Source: an archaeon
GTDB lineage: Archaea > Methanobacteriota > Methanobacteria > Methanobacteriales > Methanobacteriaceae
Assembly: GCA_024409145.1 (NCBI GenBank)
Contig: JAKSUF010000002.1
Span: 1 to 21,599 of the forward strand
Direction of reading: 5' to 3'
Length of the DNA stretch: 21,599 nt
Shown: piece by piece, positions 1 through 7,300 of the stretch
Layout: each line of letters begins with the position of its first letter
How positions within the stretch are numbered: the first letter of the stretch is position 1
Notes under the pieces: model-generated
What the model saw: only the letters and a program-made list of their open reading frames with translations
What the model was told of the DNA's origin: nothing
Databases searched by the model: none
Position numbers and translations under genes: made by a program

Positions 1-72
1 AAGAAATAAAAAAAATAACTAAAAAAAAATAAAACCTAAAAAAAAGATAAGAAATAAAAAAAATAACTAAAA
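1..72 (-). terminator. U-tract terminator region with a 24-bp direct repeat, downstream of the acyl-CoA ligase
   Basis: The last codon of the minus-strand ligase gene is followed by extremely A-rich top strand, which reads as T-rich RNA-like strand in the direction of transcription. Positions 1-24 and 49-72 are identical copies, each carrying an 8-A tract followed by TAACT. Archaeal RNA polymerase terminates at such U-tracts. The repeat may continue beyond the window edge. Confidence 0.45.
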
Positions 73-73
73 T

Positions 74-1798
74 TTAAGAATTATTTTCTAATTTCTCAAT
101 ACTTTCTCTTTCTAAACGAGTATAATCAACTTTATTTACAAGTGTTTTTGGAAGTTCATCACGATACTCAAATTCATAAGGCATAGCAAATTTTGCTAAG
201 TTTTTCTTACAATAATCACGAATACTATTTTTAACTTCTTCGCTAACTTTAACATCATTCTTTAGTACAATAAATACTTTAGCTACTTGAATTTTATATG
301 GATGAGGTATCCCAATAACAGAAGACACATGAACATATGGATGAGCATCAATAATATTTTCTAATTGCTGAGGATAAATATTATAACCACTTGAAACAAT
401 TAATCTTTTTATACGAAGTTTAAAGTATATCCAACCATCTTCATCCATATAACCTAAATCTCCAGTATGTAACCATTTTAAACCATCATCATGAACCTTT
501 AGAACATTAGCTGTTTCAGCAGGTTCATTTAAATATTCCAACATAACAGTAGGTGCAGAAAGACAAATTTCTCCTTCTTCACCAATAGCTACTTTCTCTT
601 TTGTTCCAGGTTTAACAATCTTATAAAATGTATCAGGATAAGGAATACCCACACTACCTTCTCTACTCTCATGAACCGGATTTAAACAAGTTCCAGTTAC
701 ACATTCAGTTAAACCATAACCTTCCCTAACTTGAATTTTAGCACCATGATTTTTTAAAAATTCGTCCATTCTCCGTTTTAAACTAACAGATAATGAATCC
801 CCTCCAGAAATAACCACTTTTAGATAAGATAAATCCATAGACTCCACTTTTTTATTTTTAATCATAGCTTCCCATAAAGTAGGAACCCCTGCCATAAATG
901 TAGGTTTATGTTTTTTTAATAATTTATGGAAATTCTTAACATCAAAACGAGGAATCAAAATACTGGTAGCACCAAGAGTATGAACTGTATGTACACAAAC
1001 TCCAAGACCAAAACCATGGAAAATAGGCATAATAGACAACATAGAATCTGTGTTATCTGCCCCAGCCATAGCTAATCCTTGTATAGCTAATGAATTAAAA
1101 TTTAAATTTGATAATAAAATACCCTTTGGCTTTCCAGTAGTTCCACCACTATACAAAATAGCAGCGGGATGTGATCCATCAGTATGTTCATTATTATCAG
1201 AACTTTCATTTTCACCTAACTTAATAAAAGATTTCCAGGACATACTATTTTTATCTTTAGATATTTTAACCTTCTTTTGAGTTAAACGATAAGCTAATTT
1301 CATATATTTAGGCATTGAGTCACTCGGACTAGCTACAATAATATTCTTAACTTTAGTTTCACAAGAAATTCTTTTAAATAATTTATAAGCCAAATCAATT
1401 GTTAAAACAGCAACACTCTCAGAAAGTTTAAGATAATGTTTTATTTCATTTTGAGCAGATAAAGGATGAACCATATTTGCAATAGCTCCAATTTTATTAA
1501 GAGCATAAAATGAAATGATTGCTTCAGGAGTATTAGGCATACAAATTGTAACTTTATCCCCTTTTTGAATATTTATTTTTTTAAAAGATTTAGAAGCTTC
1601 GTCAATTTGTTTTAAAAAATCAATATAACTAACTTCAACCCCAAAATAATTATAAGCAATATTATTAGGATATTTTTTTGTTGTTTTTACAATTGTTTCA
1701 TATAATGAGTCATCAGGATATTCTAAAGATTTAGGCATATCTTTATATGATCCATACCACCTAACATCTAAACCTTCAAAATTTTCATTATTTTCCAT
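74..1798 (-). CDS. AMP-forming acyl-CoA ligase (class I adenylate-forming enzyme)
   Basis: This 574-residue protein should activate a carboxylic acid with ATP and join it to CoA through an acyl-adenylate. The ATP/phosphate loop YSGGTTGKPKG lies at residues 216-226, the adenine-binding EGYGLTE at 359-365, TGDLG at 445-449, the hinge and GYNIYP at about 462-476, and the C-terminal catalytic lysine is probably K556 in a PKTLVNK context. The length is normal for a full fatty- or aryl-acid ligase. There is no signal peptide or membrane segment, so it is cytosolic. It lies 78 bases downstream of the CAT/E2-like gene on the same strand, which suggests one transcript. The overall look is that of clostridial long- or medium-chain acyl-CoA ligases, but the substrate cannot be read from sequence. 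Because archaeal lipids are isoprenoid ethers, a fatty-acid role is not obvious and gene transfer from bacteria is plausible. Confidence 0.88.
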   Translation of the reverse strand: MENNENFEGLDVRWYGSYKDMPKSLEYPDDSLYETIVKTTKKYPNNIAYNYFGVEVSYIDFLKQIDEASKSFKKINIQKGDKVTICMPNTPEAIISFYALNKIGAIANMVHPLSAQNEIKHYLKLSESVAVLTIDLAYKLFKRISCETKVKNIIVASPSDSMPKYMKLAYRLTQKKVKISKDKNSMSWKSFIKLGENESSDNNEHTDGSHPAAILYSGGTTGKPKGILLSNLNFNSLAIQGLAMAGADNTDSMLSIMPIFHGFGLGVCVHTVHTLGATSILIPRFDVKNFHKLLKKHKPTFMAGVPTLWEAMIKNKKVESMDLSYLKVVISGGDSLSVSLKRRMDEFLKNHGAKIQVREGYGLTECVTGTCLNPVHESREGSVGIPYPDTFYKIVKPGTKEKVAIGEEGEICLSAPTVMLEYLNEPAETANVLKVHDDGLKWLHTGDLGYMDEDGWIYFKLRIKRLIVSSGYNIYPQQLENIIDAHPYVHVSSVIGIPHPYKIQVAKVFIVLKNDVKVSEEVKNSIRDYCKKNLAKFAMPYEFEYRDELPKTLVNKVDYTRLERESIEKLENNS

Positions 1799-1876
1799 AA
1801 CAAACTTCCATAAAAAAATTAAACAATAAATTAATGACTAAACTTAAAAAATTACACATAAAACAATTCCATAAAT

Positions 1877-2710
1877 TTAATCAATATTTTTTACTACTTT
1901 ACCTATTTCTTCATCAAGTAATTCAGGATTTGCTGCAATATGTTGAACATATCTTAAAGATTTTGCAAAATAGAAACCATCTGCAATTCGCTCATCAAGT
2001 GTTGCTCCAATATCCACAACTTGTCTGCCATTCTCTTCATGAATTGTTCCAATAGTTATAACTACAGAATTAGTACCATATTCATTTAAATGATGATAAA
2101 CAGAACCACATTTAATACTACCAAGATTAGATAATAAAACCGTAGAAAAATTAAAATCATCTTCAGTTAAGAAATCAGGCAACCATCCTTTTTTATCTAA
2201 CCATTTAACAAATACTGCAACAATACTCAATATAAATGAAGGTATTTTTGTAAGAGAACCATAAACATCAGAACTATTATTTCCAGATTTTCTAGTCTTA
2301 CTGACATCATCAAGAATCCGTTTACTTAAATCAACAGGCAATTCATCTTTATCCATAGTAAATACCATTAATTTTTCTTCAGCATCATCACTAAACTTAT
2401 CTTTAGCTACAAAAGAAATACTTACATCATTACGTTGATAAAAATTCTTACCTTTAATAAATCTATTTAAAAGAGGTCTAGAGTAAACTGTTTTAGCAGT
2501 AATTGCAACCATTGCATGAAAAAAAGTTAGTTTATAATCTAAAATTTTATTCTTTTCTTCAATCCATTTTAAAAGTTCAGTAATATCAATATTTTGATTT
2601 ATATAAACCTCTGATTCATGCCTCTTAGACATTAAATAAGGCATTAAAATATGTACAGGATCCTTAGGATAAATTCTTTTAGCATCCTTTCTATCTCCAA
2701 ATTTTCTCAT
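1877..2710 (-). CDS. Stand-alone CAT/E2-fold acyltransferase-like protein
   Basis: The 277-residue protein resembles the catalytic domain of 2-oxoacid dehydrogenase E2 and chloramphenicol acetyltransferase, without any lipoyl or E1/E3-binding domain. Family-like blocks are SRPLLNRFI at about 77-85, DVSISFVAK at 95-103, SNLGSIKCG at 194-202 with TNSVVITIGTI following, and the C-terminal DERIADG at 239-245. In classical members this last block is DHRxxDG, whose His is the catalytic base; here the His position is Glu240. The start is placed at the ATG at 2710, because GAGGAG (2715-2720) sits four bases upstream; an ORF beginning 18 bases further up would put that ribosome site inside the gene. 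It is the first gene of a unit with the acyl-CoA ligase, so an acyl-CoA substrate is a reasonable inference. It may be a catalytically altered or regulatory member. Confidence 0.7.
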   Translation of the reverse strand: MRKFGDRKDAKRIYPKDPVHILMPYLMSKRHESEVYINQNIDITELLKWIEEKNKILDYKLTFFHAMVAITAKTVYSRPLLNRFIKGKNFYQRNDVSISFVAKDKFSDDAEEKLMVFTMDKDELPVDLSKRILDDVSKTRKSGNNSSDVYGSLTKIPSFILSIVAVFVKWLDKKGWLPDFLTEDDFNFSTVLLSNLGSIKCGSVYHHLNEYGTNSVVITIGTIHEENGRQVVDIGATLDERIADGFYFAKSLRYVQHIAANPELLDEEIGKVVKNID

Positions 2711-3163
2711 AAAACTCCTCATAAACATAATTTATTAAAGATAATAAAAAATAGTCATTTATCGGAACATAATATTCCACTATTAAATTTAATAAAGTTA
2801 TAGTATATAAATAAATCTATAAAATTTGGAAACAACTAAGAATTCAATATAATTATATTGAAAATATATTGAAAATATATTAATAATTTAAGAAAAATAT
2901 GAATAATTTTATGTAAAATAATAAGTAAAAATACAATAGTTTAAATTATTTAACCAACTAAACTAAAAAAATATTTAAACTAAAACAAAGTAATATTTAA
3001 ATTAAGAATAGCTTAAAAAATATACTATTTAAGTTAATTTAGAAATGATTACTAAGATATTTTAAGAATATCTAAATAATAGAAATATTCAGAATATTTA
3101 AAAGAATATTAGATTAACAGATTATCTAATTATTCATAAAATTAAAGATTATGGAGGGCTTAC
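2711..3163. other. Divergent intergenic promoter region, 453 bases
   Basis: No gene is visible between the two divergent units; all frames are short and stop-rich. The region holds a minus-strand TATA box (2804-2811), a perfect 20-bp palindrome (2843-2862) followed by two 11-bp direct repeats (2858-2879), an imperfect GGAA/TTCC dyad (2764-2778), and palindromes close to glmU at 3055-3073 and 3083-3099. It probably carries regulatory sites for both directions. Confidence 0.6.
2804..2811 (-). promoter_or_regulatory. TATA box for the CAT-like/acyl-CoA ligase unit
   Basis: Read on the minus strand this is TTTATATA, the methanogen TATA consensus. It lies about 94 bases upstream of the chosen start at 2710, which places transcription initiation near 2780 and gives a 5' leader of about 70 bases. 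Confidence 0.5.
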
Positions 3164-4465
3164 ATGAAAGCATTAATTCTAAGTGCAGGGGAAGGAACAC
3201 GTATGAGACCCCTTACTCTCACAAAACCTAAAACTATGCTACCAGTTGCAGGAAAACCAATTATTCAATATAATATTGAAGCATTACGTGATTGCGGAGT
3301 TAAAGATATTCTCTTAGTTGTTGGATACAAAGAAAAAATTGTAAGAGATTACTTCAAAGATGGTAGTGAGTTAAAAGTAAACATTAGTTACTGTACACAA
3401 GAAAACTTAGATGGAACTGCAAATGCAATTAGTTATGGAAGAGATTTCATTGATGATAGTTTAATTGTATTAAATGGAGATATTATCCTTGATTCAGAGA
3501 TTCTTGGAGAAATCATTGAAGATTATAAAGACTCTGAAGTAGATACTTTAATGGTAATCAAAGAGGTAGAAGACCCAAGTTCATTTGGTGTTGTTGAATT
3601 AAAAGGAGATAGAATCACAAATATTGTTGAAAAACCTAAAAAAGAAGAAGCTCCAAGTAATTTAATTAACACAGGAATTTACATATTTAATGAAGATATT
3701 TTTGATAAAATCGATAAAACAGAAGTGTCTCCAAGAGGAGAATATGAAATTACCGACTCATTATATATGCAAATTGAAGATGGTAAAATCATTAAAGGCC
3801 ACCAAACTGAAAAAGAATGGATGGATGTTGGAAGACCATGGGAACTTATTGAAATCAATGAGCAACTCTTAGAAGATACTAAAACAAATATTAAAGGAAC
3901 CATAGAAAAGGGAGTTACAATCCATGGAGAATTATTCTTAGACGAAGGTAGTATAATCCGTTCTGGAGTTTACATTAAAGGTCCAGTACATATTGGAAAA
4001 AACTGTGATATTGGACCTAATTCATACATTAGAGGAAAAAGTTACTTTGCAGATAATGTTCATGTAGGAAATGCTGTAGAGATTAAAAACACAATAATTA
4101 TGGAAAATACTAATGTAAGTCACCTTAGTTATGTAGGTGACTCAATTTTAGGGTCAAATTGTAATATTGCAGCTGGAACAAATATTGCAAATTTAAGATT
4201 TGATAATAAAACTGTCAAAACTAATGTTAAAAATAAAAAAGAAGACACTGGAAGACGTAAATTAGGAGCTATTGTTGGAGATGGAGTTAAAACTGGAATT
4301 AATTCAAGTTTAAGCCCAGGTGTTAAAATAGGTACTGAATCAACAATAGGTTCTGGTGTATTATTATATGAAGATTTAGGTTCTAGAATGAGAGTGCTTG
4401 TTGAACAAGAACATATTATTCAGAAGAAAGAAGATTCCCAACAATCTTTAGATTTTAGTAAATAA
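3164..4465 (+). CDS. glmU: Bifunctional GlmU: GlcNAc-1-phosphate uridylyltransferase / GlcN-1-phosphate acetyltransferase (archaeal type)
   Basis: The 433-residue enzyme should acetylate glucosamine-1-phosphate and couple the product to UTP, giving UDP-GlcNAc in the cytosol. The N-terminal nucleotidyltransferase has LSAGEGTRMRPLT at residues 6-18, GTANAIS at 84-90, NGD at 104-106 and EKPKK at 156-160. From about 245 to 405 it is a left-handed beta-helix of hexapeptide repeats. SHLSYVGDS at 319-327 corresponds to the bacterial GlmU block around the acetyltransferase His, so H320 is the likely catalytic residue. The arrangement matches archaeal two-domain enzymes such as Sulfolobus ST0452. GGAGGG at 3153-3158 fixes the start. 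GlmM, the preceding enzyme, is encoded on the opposite strand at 9900-11261. Some archaeal homologues also accept glucose-1-phosphate, so specificity is not certain. Confidence 0.88.
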   Translation: MKALILSAGEGTRMRPLTLTKPKTMLPVAGKPIIQYNIEALRDCGVKDILLVVGYKEKIVRDYFKDGSELKVNISYCTQENLDGTANAISYGRDFIDDSLIVLNGDIILDSEILGEIIEDYKDSEVDTLMVIKEVEDPSSFGVVELKGDRITNIVEKPKKEEAPSNLINTGIYIFNEDIFDKIDKTEVSPRGEYEITDSLYMQIEDGKIIKGHQTEKEWMDVGRPWELIEINEQLLEDTKTNIKGTIEKGVTIHGELFLDEGSIIRSGVYIKGPVHIGKNCDIGPNSYIRGKSYFADNVHVGNAVEIKNTIIMENTNVSHLSYVGDSILGSNCNIAAGTNIANLRFDNKTVKTNVKNKKEDTGRRKLGAIVGDGVKTGINSSLSPGVKIGTESTIGSGVLLYEDLGSRMRVLVEQEHIIQKKEDSQQSLDFSK

Positions 4466-4624
4466 CTCATATAAATAGATTTAATCAAACTGAAAGATCA
4501 AACCTAAAAAATTAAACCTAAAGATTGAATTAATATTTATAATTAAGAATATAAATCTTGAATAAAAAAATAAGCTAACTAAAAGTTAACTAAAAATTAT
4601 TTAAATAAAAAAACTGAAGATACT

Positions 4625-5107
4625 ATGAAAATTGAAAAAACTGTAAAAATAATGCCTGGTGCACAAGTATTTGGAGATGTTGAAATAGCAGAAGATTGTT
4701 CTATTTGGCATGGAGCAATAATTAGAGGAGACAGTGGACCAATACATATCGGAAAAGGATCTAATGTTCAAGACAATTGTGTTCTTCATTCTAGTCCTGG
4801 TTTAACTTTAAGTATTGGAGAAAATGTTTCAATAGGACATGGTGCAGTTGTTCATGGTTGTACCATTGAAGATAATGTACTTATTGGAATGAATGCAACT
4901 GTTCTAAACAATGCCAAAATTGGAAAAAACTCCATTGTAGGTGCTGGTGCAGTAGTTAGTGAAGGAAAAGAATTTCCCGAAGGTAGTTTAATTTTAGGAG
5001 TTCCTGGAAAAGCAATTAAAGAAACTACTGAAGAGCAGAAAATACATATAAAATATAATGCAGAGCATTATGTGAAATTATCCAAAACTTATGATAATGA
5101 AGAATAA
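4625..5107 (+). CDS. Gamma-class carbonic anhydrase-like hexapeptide protein (CamH/YrdA type)
   Basis: This 160-residue protein is built almost wholly of left-handed beta-helix hexapeptide turns with a short C-terminal helix. The metal-binding pattern of gamma carbonic anhydrases is visible: H55, H72 and H77 (VLHSS and GHGAVVHG, with the last two His five residues apart as in Cam), plus the RGD at 34-36 and Gln49. It lacks the acidic loop that carries the proton-shuttle Glu of Methanosarcina Cam, so it resembles CamH and the YrdA/PaaY/CaiE group. Activity may be reversible CO2 hydration, but many members of this group have no proven activity. It starts 159 bases after glmU, another beta-helix protein; the site before the ATG is weak (GAAGA). 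A hairpin spans its stop codon and probably terminates the transcript. Confidence 0.8.
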   Translation: MKIEKTVKIMPGAQVFGDVEIAEDCSIWHGAIIRGDSGPIHIGKGSNVQDNCVLHSSPGLTLSIGENVSIGHGAVVHGCTIEDNVLIGMNATVLNNAKIGKNSIVGAGAVVSEGKEFPEGSLILGVPGKAIKETTEEQKIHIKYNAEHYVKLSKTYDNEE

Positions 5108-5132
5108 TTTTTTCATTATCAATACTCTTTTT
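5092..5132 (+). terminator. Hairpin-plus-T terminator spanning the stop codon of the gamma-CA gene
   Basis: TGATAATGAA (5092-5101) pairs perfectly with TTCATTATCA (5112-5121) over ten base pairs. The stop codon TAA (5105-5107) lies in the loop. A five-T run follows at 5128-5132. It probably separates the glmU/CA transcript from hisC. Confidence 0.6.
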
Positions 5133-5211
5133 AAATATTCAATTACTCAAATAATTAATCATATTTAATCAATACATTAAATTTATAATTATTTTAATAG
5201 AAGGTAAAATA

Positions 5212-6321
5212 ATGAAAGCAAGAAAAACTGTAGAAGAATTAGACCCTTATGTTCCGGGAAGATCAAAAGAAGAAATAGCTCAAGAATTTGGAGTAAAAAA
5301 AGAAGATATCCTTAAATTAGGTTCTAATGAAAATCCATGGGGTCCATCTAAAAAAACTGAAGAAGCTATTAAAAAAGCTATTTTTGAAATGAATCGTTAC
5401 CCAGAAAGTAACTTAGAAGAATTAAAAAAAGAATTAGCAGATTATTCTAATGTTGAACCCAATCAAGTTATCATTGGAGGAGATGGAGCAGATGAACTTA
5501 TTGATGTTCTTGCTAAAACATTTATAGAACCTGGTGATGAATTTATTGTCCCATTACCATCTTATATGTATTATGAATTCGTATTTAAACCATATGGAGC
5601 AGTCCCTCATTATGCCTCATGGAATGTTGAAGATAATGAAGTAAATATTGATTCTGTAATCGATAGCATTAATGAAAAGACAAAAATGATTTTCTTATGT
5701 ACTCCAAATAACCCAACTGGAGGATTAATAAAAGAAGAACAATTAAGAAAAGTTTTAGATGCAACTAAAGATTCTAATATTCTTGTTGTAATTGATGAAG
5801 CTTATTTTGAATATGCCGAAGTAACAAATGTTCATCTTTTAAAAGAATATGACAATATTTTCATTATAAGAACTATGTCTAAAGTTATGGGGCTTGCAGG
5901 AATGAGAGTAGGATATTGCATATCTAGTCCAGAAATTATTGAGTATATGCATAGAGTCAAACCTGTTTTCTCACTTACAAAACTTTCTTACGTAGCTGCT
6001 TTAACTACAATAAAAGACAGAGATTTCATTAAAGAATCTACAGAAAAAGGAATCGAAAGTAGAGAATATTTATACCAAGAAATAGATAAAATGAAATCTG
6101 TCCATGTTTACCCATCTAAATCTAATTATATGTTAATAGATATCCATAATACTGGATTTACAGCAAAAGAACTTACAGAAGAATTTATGAAAAAAGGAGT
6201 AATTGTTAGAGATTGTACTTCTTTTAAAGGTTTAGATGAATATTATATTAGAATTAGTATTTGTACATTAGAAGAAGATAAAAGATTCATTGAAATTATG
6301 AAAGAAATTTTAAATGAATAA
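5212..6321 (+). CDS. hisC: Histidinol-phosphate aminotransferase
   Basis: The 369-residue enzyme is a class I/II PLP-dependent aminotransferase that transfers an amino group from glutamate to imidazole-acetol phosphate in histidine synthesis. Signatures are the N-terminal LGSNENPWGPS at about residues 36-46, YPESN near 62, CTPNNPTGG at 163-171, DEAYFEY at 195-201 with D195 and Y198 contacting PLP, and SKVMGLAGMRVGY with the Schiff-base lysine K224. The C-terminal RDCTSFKGLDEYYIRISI resembles the HisC block RxxxxxGxxxxxRIxxG that holds the substrate phosphate. The length is typical. AAGGT lies upstream of the ATG. No other his gene is adjacent, as is common in methanogens, where his genes are scattered. 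Specificity for histidinol phosphate rather than an aromatic or other amino acid is inferred from overall similarity. Confidence 0.88.
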   Translation: MKARKTVEELDPYVPGRSKEEIAQEFGVKKEDILKLGSNENPWGPSKKTEEAIKKAIFEMNRYPESNLEELKKELADYSNVEPNQVIIGGDGADELIDVLAKTFIEPGDEFIVPLPSYMYYEFVFKPYGAVPHYASWNVEDNEVNIDSVIDSINEKTKMIFLCTPNNPTGGLIKEEQLRKVLDATKDSNILVVIDEAYFEYAEVTNVHLLKEYDNIFIIRTMSKVMGLAGMRVGYCISSPEIIEYMHRVKPVFSLTKLSYVAALTTIKDRDFIKESTEKGIESREYLYQEIDKMKSVHVYPSKSNYMLIDIHNTGFTAKELTEEFMKKGVIVRDCTSFKGLDEYYIRISICTLEEDKRFIEIMKEILNE

Positions 6322-6356
6322 ACTATTAACTAAAACTATGCTATTAAATAAATAAA

Positions 6357-6500
6357 AGAATATTATTCGATATTAATCTATAATATTCTAATAATTCTAT
6401 TAATAATTAGATAGAATTATCACAGATTTAATAAATTTAATAGATTAACTAAATATTAATTAGATAAATTAACTAATAATTGTTTAATAATTTAGTTAAT
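6357..6500. repeat. Three perfect inverted repeats in the hisC/radical SAM spacer
   Basis: Pairs are 6357-6365 with 6381-6389 (nine base pairs), 6391-6400 with 6411-6420 (ten base pairs, ATAATTCTAT with ATAGAATTAT), and 6444-6454 with 6490-6500 (eleven base pairs, ATTAACTAAAT with ATTTAGTTAAT, spacer 35). The first two may end the hisC transcript, although no long T run follows. The third ends only 24 bases before the radical SAM start and would fold in its leader. Confidence 0.45.
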
Positions 6501-6523
6501 TATAATTGTATGAAGGAAATATT

Positions 6524-7231
6524 ATGGAAATAGGCACTACATTAATGTCTTCAATAGAATACCCAAAATTAATGTCCTCAGTTGTATTTTTAGCCAAATG
6601 TCCTCTTAGATGCCCATATTGCAGTAATAAAGAATTACTTGAAAATGGAGAAGAACAGAGTTTAGAAGAAGTAATATCAAAGTTAAAAAATGATATTGAT
6701 TTTTCAGATGCTCTTGTTATATCCGGTGGAGAACCATTAGTTCAATTAAATTCTACAATTAAACTTTTAGAATATGGAAAAGAACTTGAACTTAAAACAA
6801 AAGTTGATACTTCAGGAGTTTATCCTGAAAAACTAAAAGAACTTTTAGAAACTGACCTCGTAGATTATATTGCTTTAGATATTAAAGCACCATTCAATAA
6901 GTATAAAAAAGTTATTGGATTAGATATTGGAAATAAAGTAAAAGAATCTATGAACTTAGTTTATAATTCCAACACTTACCTAGAATGTAGAACAACATAT
7001 TGTGAAACATTACTCAATGAAGAAGATATTATAGAAATAGCTAAAGAAATTCAATGCGATTCATATACTCTACAACAATTTAGAAATAGAAGTGTATTAG
7101 ACCCTAAATTAAAAGATGTAGAAAGTCCAAATCCAAAAGATATGGAAAGAATAGCTAATCATATTAAACCATATTTACCTAATACAAAAATTAATATTAA
7201 AACTACAGAATTTGGGCAAAAAACAATTTAA
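6524..7231 (+). CDS. Radical SAM activating enzyme, anaerobic ribonucleotide reductase activase-like (NrdG2 type)
   Basis: The 235-residue protein carries the radical SAM cluster motif CPLRCPYC (C26, C30, C33) and the SAM-binding SGGEP at 67-71. It should bind a [4Fe-4S] cluster and cleave SAM to a 5'-deoxyadenosyl radical. Overall size and motifs match the family annotated as NrdG-like glycyl-radical-enzyme activases in methanogens, and also PflA-type activases. The start is the ATG at 6524: GAAGGA at 6512-6517 lies seven bases before it, whereas an in-frame TTG at 6506 has no ribosome site and would include that sequence. No glycyl-radical enzyme such as NrdD is encoded nearby, so the partner is unknown. 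A long inverted repeat lies just upstream. Confidence 0.75.
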   Translation: MEIGTTLMSSIEYPKLMSSVVFLAKCPLRCPYCSNKELLENGEEQSLEEVISKLKNDIDFSDALVISGGEPLVQLNSTIKLLEYGKELELKTKVDTSGVYPEKLKELLETDLVDYIALDIKAPFNKYKKVIGLDIGNKVKESMNLVYNSNTYLECRTTYCETLLNEEDIIEIAKEIQCDSYTLQQFRNRSVLDPKLKDVESPNPKDMERIANHIKPYLPNTKINIKTTEFGQKTI

Positions 7232-7300
7232 ATAACTAAATAGAATAAAAAAAAGATGAATCTTAACTTAGATAAACTCGTAAAAACTAAAGGTGATTAA

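Noticed and set aside
1834..2055. 73-residue plus-strand ORF over the end of the CAT-like gene
   Set aside because: Shadow of the real gene; rich in Leu/Gln/His from reverse-complemented codons, no ribosome site.
6506..6523. TTG start extending the radical SAM protein by six residues
   Set aside because: The extension contains the GAAGGA ribosome site that properly serves the ATG at 6524.
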